This document shows, one piece after another, positions 46,470 to 59,000 of a stretch of DNA of 64,000 nt. Each line of letters begins with the position of its first letter. Position 1 is the first letter of the stretch. Source of the stretch: Haemonchus contortus (taxonomy: Eukaryota > Nematoda > Chromadorea > Rhabditida > Trichostrongylidae); the NCBI GenBank assembly GCA_000469685.2, contig LS997562.1:12995514-13059513 (forward strand), given 5' to 3'. The position numbers and the translations under genes were made by a program. The notes under the pieces are model-generated. The model was given only the letters and a program-made list of their open reading frames with translations. It had not been told where the DNA came from and did not search any database.

Positions 46470-46500
<31 letters not shown>
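45676..46500. repeat. TATG microsatellite of about 790 bp with a TATT tail
   Basis: Nearly pure TATG units run from about 45700 to 46458 with rare variants near 45780-45800, then switch to TATT units to about 46500. All three plus-strand frames are open because a 4-base unit encodes a repeating CMYV; these are not genes. It directly follows the retrotransposon 3' end. Confidence 0.98.
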
Positions 46501-46539
46501 CTTATTCACTTATTTACATATGTATGCATGTATGCATAC

Positions 46540-48941
46540 GCTCCAGTGTGTGTGACTGAAAATCTACAAGTTATACGCCTTTGGACCCAGGAAGGTGCAT
46601 AGCATAACGTTGTATTTCTGAATGATACAAGAGGCAGAATGTCACCACGTTGACATACTTCTACATAAATAAGTGTCTGATAAAATATGGTGGAAGGGCC
46701 GTGCCAAGTGCTGCTGGTATATACTCAGTAGCTTATTGTCTTTTAGAGCGAGCAGCAACTGCAAGTTGTTGTCTAAGCCCCGTATACATTCGTGCTCCAC
46801 AAGACTCTCGCTGGGATATGGAAGAGCTCTTTGAAGGGGATTGATCACATCAAGAAATTCCACCCTTCCACCACAAGTTCTGATAAATTTTTCAACTTGA
46901 CAGATGATGATCTATTCATGCCCATTCAACAGTAACGTTCGTGTTCCCTTCTAATTAAACTTTGTGGGCATTAGACAGGCACCATTCCGAGTTTATGATT
47001 AATGGGTTTGCACCTTAGAAGTGCACCACCGACAGGCAGCCTTTTATGAGAGTTGACGACCTCATTGAATTGGAATTGGAATGAATTCAGGCTAGCATCA
47101 TATTTCGTATTAACCTCGATGGGGTTTTTGTTTGAAGTGCTCTTGGCCGCTGATATTCGACTATTTAAGCGTTCTCTATGTCAGAACATTAGGCTAACGC
47201 TTTGTATAATTTTAGTACCATTTGCTTCTCTGCAACAGTTCTAGTGCCTCAAAACTGCATGAATACTTGACTAGTCTTCCTACTCTTCACCCATTAGCCC
47301 ACTAGAATACTGGGAAAGTGGATTACGATAGGAAATGTGCAGCACAGAGCGATATTGTTGCATATTTAGGCGATGTTATTAGGGCTCAACTGGTTACCTC
47401 ATCATCCACCGCGCTTCCCGTTGTCAGTCACTCTGTGCTGATCGGAAGCAATTTCTTTATGGGTATAAATAGCGCTGCCCAGAGTTTAGGGTTTGGAACC
47501 AGTTTCTTTCTAGCTCATTTCGTCACTTTCCCAGAGAATATAGTCTAAGTTATAGTCAGTTAGTCTATCTTATATAGTTCAATCCCTCTTGCCTCCTACA
47601 AACAGCCGTCGCTGGTATGGACTAGCACTGAATGGAGTAGCATAATACCCATCATAAACGTTTTAAATCTTCACTGGAGGCAAGCGTCAGTAGATTGGGT
47701 ACTACTTCATTCACACTGTACGATTGCGACGTTTCAGCTTCAACTCGCCCTTCGACTTCGTTGGCGAGGTTACGCTTCGTAAATGTAATCGCTGCCAGCA
47801 GTTTTTTTTCAACTCAGCGAAATCAAGTGTAGGCCTCATCTTGACCCAATCATTACTCAAAGGAGGAATTTCATGAATATCAGCGTCATATTATATGTAT
47901 GTTAAAGTTAGAGCTAGTGGCGGAACAAGTTTACTAAAAATCTCTAAAATTTGTTCTCGATGTTGGGTCCTTGACCACCGTAGCCAATATTGACAGAGTG
48001 CAAGACGGTACATACGTCGTGCCGTCGATGCTCCGAAATTGTGGCCGCGTCGTTGTAGAATTCCTCACATCAGACGTACCAAAACGGAAGGACCCTGACA
48101 GAGTCAACGTTGTCGGTATGTGTCACCAAAGGCCCACCGTGATGTCTATGTGGTACCACTTCTTCCAGTATCTTCATCCAGAACCAGCACTAAATTTCAT
48201 CACTCTGACGTTGAGATACAAGGGCTCAGTCGCTTTGCCCTTAAGCCCTCTAGTTGAATGCAACCAAGGAATTAAAGAGTGACTTGAATCTACGCCCTAT
48301 CCCTAGCCAACATCCGGTTCTCTGCCACCCATTCTCTACCGCGTGACAATTCGAAAAGTTTCAATAACCAGGCGAATGACATATGATTGCATCCGAACTT
48401 TTGTGACTTTACAGGAATCTTCATCATCTTCCTTTTGAGACAAGCGTCCCGGAGTGGATGTTCAAATTTTTTTGCTATGTTTCCGCAGCAGCAAACCTAA
48501 TTTTCTCTAGTGGTCACAAATTCGGTTTGGCTCCAGATGTGGATATGAGCCCACATCTGAAGCTAAACCAAAATTTCACGGATGAGAGGCACTGTACTGC
48601 TGTCTTTTTTTGCTGTTAGGAGTGCGAGTGTTTTTCAAAAGCTGCTTCAAGGCTGTTGTTCTCATGGGAAAGCAGAATCCGCAATTCCGGAAGGAGTATT
48701 CCGAAAGCTTTTCCTACATTGTGCTATTATTGGTCCTTCAGAAACATTCAAAAGGAACCTGATGGAGCCTTTTTTACACCTGCGTGGAAGTACAACTAGA
48801 CTTTGTGTAGAGTGGCTAATTTCATTTCCAAAGACTGAAATGTATAGCGTAATAGAAATTGTGAAATGGAAATCGTAATTTTGAGTTTCGATGTAAGACT
48901 CGCAAGTATCGAATACCGTAACCTGACAAGCATTTGCAGGC
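46540..48941. other. Intergenic region, no gene supported
   Basis: Open frames at 46650-46844, 47318-47548, 47971-48282 and 48582-48878 have no convincing splice context or recognisable motif. The region contains a 59-nt hairpin at 48518-48576. Confidence 0.35.
48518..48576 (+). ncRNA. Pre-miRNA-like hairpin (candidate)
   Basis: CAGATGTGG pairs perfectly with CCACATCTG around a 7-base loop. The stem continues with one C/A mismatch, a G-U pair, GGTTT/AAACC and AATTT-type pairs to about 24 base pairs. It lies about 370 bases upstream of the secreted-peptide gene. It may equally be a tiny fold-back repeat, and there is no evidence of expression. Confidence 0.3.
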
Positions 48942-51900
48942 ATGAACTTCACGGCGTTGCTCTCGTTCCTCCTCTCACTGCTCGTCGTTAACGCCTTCAA
49001 CATTGACTACCCTCAGTACGGAGGATACGGAGCAATTCGGCGGGCAGTCGAAAGAGACTACGCAAAGTAAGTTTCCAGTATTCAGCGGAGATTGTTTTGC
49101 AGAAGCTTCAGTTACGTAGCGAGGACTTCAGACTCTCATGAGAGTAGCATTTCGAGCTGACACAATTAGGCAAGCTGTAGATTGATTACTGAAGATAATG
49201 AGGTCATCGGACAAAACGCGCTAAAACATCATGCCTACCATCATAACGAGAGAAATAAGAACTTATAAGTAGAATAAGTAAGTAAATGACCAACTATGTA
49301 CGCTTACAGAAGGATTGCGTTCTCTAGTATCGAGAAAATTAAAGTTATTCTTATTTTGAACGTTTGGCAAGTAAACTGTAGACCTATGAGGGTAATTCTC
49401 AATCTCGAAGGGGCTTTTTTGCCATAGTAAAGAGATTTGCCCTGTTCATGGTGAAGCCGTGGACTACTGCAAACTTATTTGGCCCATCTCAACAGATAAG
49501 TACTGAAACGATACTGCGCGTGCGTAGAGCTCTAATGGGGTCACGCGTGATTCGCGCCCCCCCCCCCCCCTGAAGAATACCTTCTACCTAGGATATAAGC
49601 ACAAACATGAAGCAAATGTCGATACCTGCAAGGATTACAGACTAGTTACGTTAGTGACGTACACTTGCATGGTTAAGTAACCCCTTTGAAAATGCTCTAT
49701 TGCATATCTCGTCTTTCTCAGTTACTGTGACCGTACTTCCCTTTTGTTCACGCAAATAGGATGCAATTAAGATGCAATCATCGTCTACTTTCCACCTCTG
49801 AACAAGCTTGGAGTGACTTTTTGACTGGTGGGACTGGTGGGCACTGTATTTGTATAACATCAATTCAAAGCAACTGAGGGAGCGTGTGAAGGAATGAGAG
49901 TAGGGCTATAACAAAGGTGCTCACCTTCTCATTCGTCTTACGGCGAGGTAACGACTAAAGGGCCTATTTTGAGATCTTCGTAAAAATTCGGAGAGACCAT
50001 ACTTCACAGGCAAATACCAAATACTTCGCGTTCTACAGTGTCTACCGCTCTTTCGTAATGATGCGCTATGTAGGTGAGTGAGGCCCTTATTAAGGGTACA
50101 GTAATACGGCAAATTAGTGAAGTCATCACAGTGCTAACTATCGGCCTTGAGATGACGTCACTAATTTGCTCTGCTAAATATAGAACATGCCGTCACCAAA
50201 ACCACATTACCCTAAGCCACCGTCAAAGCGATATGAGCCAGGACAAAAAACAGGGCAACCATTGAGAGGTTTATAGTGCAGCAGCTAGATGAAACCCGAC
50301 ACTGCCTTATATTTTTTAGAGCCGAACAGGGGCAAACTGCTCCCATTTCATGACAGGGAGGTAAAAGAGCTGCTTACCTACGTCTAGTTACGGTTACATG
50401 CTAGATAGGGTCAAGATGGAGCAGAAGGGCAACGGTTTTCATAGCGCGACATATACAAATTATCTCCGTTCGAAATTTAGGATTTAGGAATTTAGGGTCT
50501 ATGGCCCAGTAGAATCTGAAACAGTGCATATGCAACTCCACTGCATATTTTCCATAGAGGGAACATTTCTTTCTCTAAACGAGCTTCATCGAGACGTCTA
50601 AGATTGGACACAAATGAAAGGATTGCTTGATATCACAGGGCCTTAGTTCGACTAGGTTGCTCCACGTGATATTTATCACTGATCATTTTCAAAAGTGCCC
50701 CCGTTATGTCTGCCACCGTCTCTATAAAGGCTAATTCTGTTTGTAGGTATAAAAAATTAACGACCGAGTTCGGGTGTCGTTGTGTTGTGAGCCAGAAGTC
50801 TTGAATGGCATGCTCAGGAATCAAAACGAGGTGCAGCCAACACTCACGGCGCACTCGTCCGAGCCATCACAATCTGTAGTCTTTTGACCTCTGCTGCCTC
50901 TTTTCCAATGCAACTGCCCAGCTTTTGAGGTGGAATAGTCCCACTAGTCAATCGATGTGAAGACAAGCCAACAATCTTCCTTCATGGTTTGCTTTTGGCA
51001 CTTCCACGTTGCTTCTCATACTTGTTATGAAGGGAGTTCCCCTGCACGTCGAACATAATTTCGGTCAACTCCCAACACCTACTGGCAGATTAAGCGGCGT
51101 TGGATATATCGCTGTGTTGATGCCTTTATTGTATAATAGTGTATAATCTTTGGAACACACGCAGTCTTGAATTGGATGCGTTTCTCGTTCCGGGAACTTG
51201 GTCATCGACTTCCTCATTGCAGGTAAATCAGGAAAAGTCATGGCGGAGACCGCAAAAATGATGGCACAAAGCTGAAGAGCTCGTATTGGCGGTCAGAGCG
51301 ATTTTCCCTGCATCCGTTTTTAATAGAAAAGTTCATTTGGAATGGTCACTCAGCCTCTGCTTCTCACCTCCCATTCCGATGTCCAATATTGTACTAGGAA
51401 AAACAACAATACTCACACAACTTTTGGAGCATGACAACCGCGATCTTCCACTCACACACAGGCTCGTACAAAGGTCTATGACAAGCTCAAGTTAATATGG
51501 TGACCGAGGTCAATGTGCTAAACTTAGGTGAGAAAACCTCAGAAACTGGCAAAACGAATATATAAGGATAGAGAAAATTCTATCACCGCTTAGACCGCTA
51601 ACCTATAGTGCACCAGGTACCCATGTGATTGAAATATTCCATAACAATGTAGTATTCAGTCCACCGGCTACCAAGTTGTGAACAAAAGCTGGTAATAGCT
51701 ATAGTGCGAAACTACAGGGTGCGCCAAAATTACTTGCTCAAAGTTGCAGAGTTCGACCTATTGATTTAATGCAGCGATGATCTCTCGATTTGAAGCGAAC
51801 ATGTTAAGCACTTCGTCCTTGATCATTAGCACAAGCTTCAATCCACAGCTCTTACTCCTTCCAAAATGGTTGGACCTCATCCTCTCAGACCCGCTATCAT

Positions 51901-53508
51901 TCAGTTACACCAGATGGGTCGCTGTTCCAAAACCATCGCTAAAGCCCTATCAATCAGCAGAAGAACGGTAGACTTCACCATCAAACGATTCGAGGAGCTC
52001 GATACTACAGAAGAGCACCCAGAAAGGGGAAGAAAAACCACTGCAACATCCACTAGAAATGTTAAGGTTGTACGGGATATTGTGCGATGCAATCCGAAGA
52101 GTTCCATGAGGAGGATTGCCAAAAAGCTGGGGATAAGACATATTTCCGCCCGCCGTTCAGTTTGAAGAGAAGCTGGGATTGACGCCTTATCGATGCCGAA
52201 AGGTGCACCTTCTAACTGCATCCATGAAGAAAAATCGGATCCAGATGTGCAAGATGCTCCTCCAACGGTTCGCGTCGGCGCGCCACCGAGACATTGCCTT
52301 CTCCAATGAGAAGCTGTTCACGTTGGAATCGACCTTCAACCGTCAAATCGGTCGAGTGCTCTGCTCGACAGCTGAAGAGGCTAACAAGAGGGGAAGAATC
52401 CATGGACGCTCTGCATATGCAGGAAAAAATCATGGTTTGGACAGCGATCACCTACCAGCGAAGTCCCCGCTGGTTTTCATCGACAACGATGTTAAAATCG
52501 AGATGGAAGTTTATTTGAAGAGCGTGCTGAAAACGTCATACTTCCATGGACAAAATATCACTTCCGCTGTAGACCGTTCGTGTTCCAGCAAGATTCAGCA
52601 CCGGGTCATAGAGCAAGGATGGTGCCAAAACACCCTCCCAGGATTTATCAACGCTCAGGAATGGTCCTCTAATAGCCTTGATCTGAATCCAATGGATTAT
52701 TCCGTATGGTCGCTATTGGAGAGCAAGGCCTGCTCTAAGCAACATCGCTCAATTGATTCGCTGAAGAGGGACATGCTCAGAGCATGGAAAGGAATAACTT
52801 TGGAGTACCTTCGCGCCACAGTGGACTCCTTCCCCTTACGTCTAAGGGCCGTAACCGAGCCTGTGGAGGGAATTTCGAGATTTGAATTGAGTATGTGTTT
52901 TGGCTCAATATAAATAAAGTGTTGTAGAAAAGTCAGTCCTCAACCTATCGTTGAACCGATTTTACAGCGGTGGATATTTGAGCAAGTAATTTTGGCGCAC
53001 CCTGTAGATAGCTGATGCTTGACTCATCAATTGACCCTTCTGGATGAAGATGATTGGTGTTTTGATGCAATCTAAAACAATGTAAGGGTCAGTTCTGCTA
53101 TCTAGAAATGTCTCGCCCGGCTTCATGGGTATGGCCATTGCAGCCAACAGTATGAAATTTGCGTATGCAGAATGCACGATTCATTACCCACCATCCTGAC
53201 TCATAAACGGAAGGAACTTACTGTATGTTCAAAAGCCCTCGTCATTTTGAATACCGTTATTAGTTCTACACACTTGAGTAGAATATCAAGGAACAAAGAA
53301 ATGTAATAGAACACTTCATATTTAGAAGAATGCTGCCCATGAAAAACAGGCGATCTCCCCTGGAAGGATTCGAAGACATCTCATCAATGATGCGATCCAT
53401 CGATGAAATCCAGAAGCCAAGGTAAGCGCTGTGCTCTGCTTTATCGAATAATCAAAACATTGAGTGATAAAAAAAACGATTCAACCTCGTAGGGATCTTC
53501 CGCCGTGA
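48942..53508 (+). CDS. Secreted peptide precursor, neuropeptide-like, 78 aa
   Basis: Three exons: 48942-49066, 53326-53421 and 53493-53508, joined in phase (Lys and Arg codons are split across introns). The ATG follows TTTGCAGGC, a likely trans-splice site. The product starts with a clear signal peptide, MNFTALLSFLLSLLVVNA. It is followed by FNIDYPQYGGYGAI-RR-AVERDYA-KR-MLPMKN-RR and a C-terminal segment beginning SPLEGFEDISSMM and ending KPRDLPP. Three dibasic sites split it into short peptides, the usual layout of a prepropeptide cleaved by a kex2/PC2-type convertase. No Gly-amidation signal precedes the sites. If intron 2 were retained, a TAA would follow KPR. No named family is recognised; a small secreted non-neuronal protein is the alternative. 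Confidence 0.7.
51715..53004 (+). mobile_element. Tc1/mariner (maT-like) element, 28-bp perfect repeats
   Basis: Terminal repeats starting CAGGGTGCGCCAAAATTACT (51715-51742) are exactly inverted at 52977-53004, with TA at both flanks (51713-51714 and 53005-53006). Length is 1290 bp. It sits in intron 1 of the secreted-peptide gene in the same orientation. Confidence 0.95.
51866..52913 (+). pseudogene. maT-like transposase pseudogene
   Basis: The N-terminal HTH part (AIIQLHQMGRCSKTIAKALS, 51866-52165) ends at a stop after GIRHISARRSV. The rest resumes in another frame (52179-52913): DIAFSNEKLFTLESTFNRQI, KSPLVFIDNDVKIEMEVYL, and WSSNSLDLNPMDYSVWSLLE with the third catalytic Asp. The QQDSAP region is frame-shifted. 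Frameshifts near 52165, 52400-52450 and 52545-52600 inactivate it. Confidence 0.9.
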
Positions 53509-55954
53509 CGGGCCTCGGATTGCTGTTTAGTCAAAGGTATGGCTGCGTTCAACTGCTATGGACGGTCCCATAATTCTCTTGTTTTGTCACTGAAGCTGCA
53601 GAAAAACCCGAGGAAGGCTTTTCTCTATTTCCCTTAGTTTCTGGGAGTCGTTAAGTTGCTTGTGGAGGTCAGCCAATTCTTCTCCACAGCGATTGAAACA
53701 CTAAGAGAATAACGAACATTAACGAGTTCAACAAAAGTTTGCAGCACGCTTCTACGCTGTCATTGTTTTTTGTAAGTTCCAAAGCCAGAGGTATCACGAA
53801 GCGTTGAACTACTATTCTTCAGATGCTGACTCCCTACCAAGGTGGCCTATCTAGGAGTCTTGAGTATAGTGCTGTTCCACCACTCGATTATCAAACCCTT
53901 CGGTGGGAGAATCCGTTCGTGATGGGCCCGAGTCCCTATAAAACCATGAAAAGGCATACGATTGTTCGTTAAATCATCTTACCGATAAGGCGCTGATGGC
54001 CACGAGCTCTTTAACTCAGAAGTCGGAAAACTGCGGGAGTTGCTGCTCCCTAAACCTGTTATTTGGTGTATTCGTAGAGCGCAAAGCCATTCGATCACTG
54101 CGTGCCGCTGATTCTTCCCTTTGTCTACAGACGACCTCTATTAGTTTTCCGCTCCACTTGTTATACTGGCAGCAAAGAAGGAAAGCTACTTGAAAACTCG
54201 CGTCTCCCTCAAGATATCACCCTTTCTGCCTTCTTCTACGTGTTTACACCATCCAATATCGAGCTGGGACCGAAGAGGATTGGTTCTGATGGAATATGCG
54301 ACTTCCAGTAGACAGCCATCGCAAGCGGGTGACGCAGCTCGAAAAACCGTAGAGCTCATCGTCATATACAGCGCGTGGACGTCGGTGCCAGCTGTATTCA
54401 TGACCTTTGCAACCTCAGGATGAGGGTAAGACCCGTACTGTTTGAGGAGCTCAATCTACGCTCATATTCTGTACGGCAGCAACAGCTTCTGGTGGTCAAA
54501 GTCCGTTGCTAGTGGTTGTCCGTAGTGAACTCAGCTCAAGTTCATGCTATTACATGTTACTACTCACCATACACAAATTTTTTGATCACTTTAGAGGAAA
54601 TACTTTGCGATAATTACAGGTTTGGAAGGAAGTGAACGCTAAATGGTCGGGCTATTGGCTGATCGTCTCATCTTGTGCTTATAGAACGTGTGGTTCTGTG
54701 AATAAAAATTCTTTTTTTTCGCCGTATAATTAGTCTTCATTAGTATTTCATGCCCTCTTTCATGATATGTCGACGCAGAAAATGTCACTTTATTCGGTAT
54801 TCTCCATTCACAAAATGTCGCCTAATGCTGTCATGCTGGTGCATGCCTAATGCTTGTCTGTCATCAATGAAGATGTACGGTAAAGAAACAGAAGGAAGTT
54901 CTCGAAAGGGATATGAAGTGTAGCAGCGGAAAGATGTGATTATGACTTGGAAACCAATCTTCAGAACCAAAATTTCGAAGCCATTTTCTGAGTGGATGCC
55001 CTTTTCCTGTTATGTTTACCAACGTACTAAGCAAGGATCCATTTAGCCAATGTTAGCGCACTAGAAAATACTTCAACTTCAGAATAAATATAATCCCTTT
55101 ATCCTTCAACCCAAAACCATTCCTATGTGTTTGTCCCATTTCTTTATTTCCTATGCAATCACTGGGTAAGCGTATAAAACTGTAAAAAAAAAAAAAAACT
55201 AAGCTTGCAGAACCTGTGAGTTTCGCACGATGTCACAATGAGTGGAAAAATGCTTGACAATTTTCAAAAGGAACATTTCATACAATCGCTAACTCTTGTG
55301 TGCAATGATATGAATTCTCGAGTAGTTCTATCGGAACATTTCAACGGACCAATAATGATGGTTAGAACACTAGGCTGCAAGAAATTAATGAGACCATAGG
55401 CGAAGGTCAGGCCGTCCACCCCGTTGTGCAACGTATAACGATTCATCACGGTCGGCATCCCGGTTTCGAAATAGGCTTGAAGAGCATCGATCGAACATCC
55501 TGTATACTGGTAGCAAAGCAAAGAAATATATGTATTATATAACGTCCCGAAGAAAAAATCGGAAAAGCAGCGATGAAATCAGAAGGGAAAACAGCTAAAG
55601 TAGTAAGGAATTTGATACCCCAGGCAGTTACAACAACACACGATGACCGTTACCGAATTCCGAGAACTTTCTGACGAGTTTGTGAGGTGGTTTGTATAAT
55701 AATGAAGTGTGTTTGCATTGACTGGGGACTAAATTTTGAAAACGAGTTTTATAGGGGTGATGAATTCAGATAGGAAAAATGCGATTCACATTGTACTCTT
55801 TCGTGGCGGCAGTAATTGCCAGTTGTCTAACAAGTTGCTATATTGGCAATTAAAAATATTCAATCTTTTTAAAATAACTTTTACTTCAATCCCTATTTCA
55901 AACGGCTAATGCTCGCAACACTCTGTCTGTATTCAGGTTCCCTTGCGTTCCAGG
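53509..55954. other. Intergenic region between peptide gene and dyf-1
   Basis: No exon chain was built. A minus-strand segment at 55290-55505 has a coding-like composition (ALQAYFETGMPTVMNRYT) behind a possible acceptor, but no partner exon was found. Overlapping frames near 53996-54423 on both strands are unassigned. A 14-base poly-A lies at about 55185-55198. Confidence 0.35.
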
Positions 55955-55968
55955 GTTGCCTTGACAAC
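55955..55968 (+). promoter_or_regulatory. X-box (DAF-19/RFX site) of dyf-1
   Basis: GTTGCCTTGACAAC matches the nematode X-box consensus GTHNYY-AT-RRNAAC at 13 of 14 positions; the only deviation is T for A in the spacer. It lies 82 bases before the dyf-1 ATG, where X-boxes of ciliary genes usually sit. It predicts DAF-19-dependent expression in ciliated sensory neurons. Confidence 0.8.
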
Positions 55969-56049
55969 AGTGAACAATATTTTGCCTCTAAAGGTTAGCA
56001 GTCGTTTCGAGCTTAGCTTAGCTCACAGCTTGTTTCTAGAATCTCTCAA

Positions 56050-59000
56050 ATGTCGTTCGTTCCCATAAAAGATGGGGAATTCACCAGTACCATCTACGGA
56101 ATGGTTAGTTATCAATTATGATTCATAGATGATTATTCATTAGGCGTTTTGTTCTCAAATCTCATTTTGTGAAATAATAGAGAACCAGTTAAAATTTTGG
56201 AATAAAGTGTTTATGGGAATGTTGCAGGAAAAAGATAAATCTAATTATTGTTATTGCTCTTAGGTGAATTCATAGTGTATAAGCTTCTTGTTCACTCTGT
56301 AGTGATTTCCGTGCATTTGATTTCGCTTTCGTTTTCACACAACAACAAGAACTAAGAGCCAATTAGTCCAGCGAGCAAAAAAACATTTCTACTACCCAGT
56401 TTTATGCGCCCAATCACGCCCTGAAAGTTCGCTTTCGGTTTGAATTTCATTCCCCTTCAAGGGCCATTTCTCAGAATGTTCAAGACGAAAAATTACCGGA
56501 GAAAGAATATTGCTCTGCTGAGACGTTAGTTGGTTCCTTGACTTCGTCCTACGGACCAGTTTTCGGTTTTTCATCAGTGGAACTTACTTCCTTCTTTTTT
56601 AAGCGTTTGAGTTTGAGGTGGAAGGAACGAATAATTAGTTCATTTTTTTTGCGCACTGCATGCTGCTCCTGGTCTCGCGAACGCCATGAACCCGCGACGG
56701 GCGAAATTTTTGTCTCTGCCATTATGTGGACAATAACGTGGATCCTGGCTGATAGCAGTAGTCTCATGAATCAATTCATTTCCCGGCTATTCAATACTTT
56801 GGCGTGAGAGATCAGTCAATGTTAGCACTTTAATGGTTCATTTAAGGCATAGAAAAGGGAGGAAATTCCGATAATTAACGGAAACTCGAAACGATGAGCA
56901 CCATACTTCTTAACCTTGCACCTTGCACTTTTCAATGAGAACTGTTTTTAATTGCAGATAAAGGAAGGAAAATACAATGAGGTGATTCGAATACTTCAAT
57001 ACGAGGTGCAGCGTGCTCCAACGGTAGGTTTGAGTGAAAGAACACGTTAGTGATCAGGCATCGTCAATCTAGAATCAGCGATTCTGCCGCGAGAGCAGGC
57101 CGGGTAAAATCGGTCTGTCGCTAGCAACTTTTTAACTAATGACTAGATGTTTCTCTTGTTTTGGTGGAAGCCGTTCTGTCTCAAGGAAGGGACATATATG
57201 ACCCTCAGCAGACTCTCGCGGTGGAATAGCCGTATTCTTTCTTTATGAAATATGGCTCTTGGGAGTTTTTTTCGACTTTTTTTTACAAAAAAAAAAACAT
57301 TTGCAGAACCGTGCTGCTTTGTCTCTGTTGGGTTATTGCAGTTACTACACACAGGTAAGAGAATGTTGCTTCTTGACTTTATGGTAGTTCGAGGGACTGA
57401 AGTAGAGGAATAGGGAGGTATTCAGGAAGCGTGGTGATGTAGAACTAGATAATCGACCCTTCCTTTACTCCTTTTCTTTCGAGTCAGAGTTGAGAACTTC
57501 TCTCTGATATGGACCCTTGATTAGTACAACTTGGATTTGTCTGGGACAATAAAAGGACTGACTGGTACACGTGATTCATTTAATAAGTCATATACGCATT
57601 CGATATGCCAATACGATTATGAATGGAAGCGAAGTGCAGGGTGCATCGCAAAAACAAGATTGATGAATGCTTAAGACTATTCCCTCTAAGCCTTTATTCC
57701 TGAAATGGGCCCACTTTTGGGCTACTTTTGAAAATAGTTATTTTCTACATAATTATTCAAGAAGCAGGAGGGATAACGACAGTAGTTGAACAAAATTTTA
57801 CCTCGAGTGTTCAACTATAATAAATTGCTATTAACTTCAAACAGTGAGATTTCGGAGCCTATATCAGTACTGCACCTCACGCACTTCCCATTGGGACCAT
57901 GACGGAAGAATTAACCTATTGCAAGGATAGAAAACTCTTCAAACCAAGGAATTGTCTCCATGCTCATAAAAAGGATTTCCGAAATCTCCCTGCTTAGTGT
58001 AAACAGCAAATTAGTTGGAAGCCCGAGGCAAAAATTTGGTACCAGTATTTTTATATTCTCAACTACTGTCAGTATTACTTTTGCCCTTTTGGCTGTTTAT
58101 GTAAAAAACGACTACTTTCAAAGTGGCGGAAAAAGTACAAAAATGGGCTGATCTTAAAAATAAAGGCTCCAAGAAAATAGGAAAAAAGAGGGGGTTGTCC
58201 GAAATTATGACGCTGGAATTGGTTCGAAAAGTGTTCTCGAAAGAGGTTTTAATGGTGTGCTATCGAGTAAAGAGGTGGCTACTGTAAGCCAGAGAGGGTC
58301 ACGAATGGTTGTATGAATTTTCAAGAAGGGTGCTCCCAACTACTGTCTTCTACATGGCCGTTCAGACACACTTTCCACTTAAAGGCGCTGTATACGATGG
58401 AGACAAATTTCGAGTCTTCATTGCGCCCTATCAAGACCGTTTTCCATGAGGCAACGACCCATGTGCTAAGCTTGGAAGAGAGTATAAATCCCGAGAATCT
58501 TTTTTTATCGTGGACCTTTGAGTTCCCTTCCATTGGCTACTGAATTATTCAAATATGAAAATAGGGAGATGTTGGGGTTTGACACTTCACTTCTGCATTT
58601 ATCCAGGATTACATCAATGCCGTGGACGCCTACTCACAGTTGTCACGCTTGTTTCCTAATTTTCCCGAATACAAGGTCTATCACGCACAGTCGCTTTACA
58701 ATGCGTTCAGGCTTCAAGAAGCACTGCAAATCGTTTCTTCGGTGAGTCGCTTTAATTATCATTCTTTTAAAATGATTGCTTTTGCTGTGGATATTTCAGA
58801 TTGAAGAGGAGCATCTTCTGAGCGAAGTAGTCAAGCTTGAATCAGTCATCAAATACCGCGAGGAGGATATGAACAACGCACGTATTCTCGTTGAACAGTA
58901 TCCTCCCGACGATCCAGACACTGAAATGAATTTGGCATGCTTGGACTATAGGGTATGAGGATTCGCTGAATTGTTCTCTGTATATTTTGCTAACTGAATA

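Larger units (their letters stand above)
49067..53325. other. 4.3-kb intron of the secreted-peptide gene
   Basis: Contains a poly-C run at about 49558-49570 and the mariner at 51715-53004. Other frames (49651-49863 -, 50633-50854 -) are not supported as exons. Confidence 0.55.

Noticed and set aside
45556..46602. Open frames of 250-350 aa made of CMYV repeats
   Set aside because: They arise because a pure 4-base repeat has no stop in any plus-strand frame.
49558..49570. Poly-C run
   Set aside because: Simple homopolymer; possibly an assembly or sequencing weak point rather than a feature.
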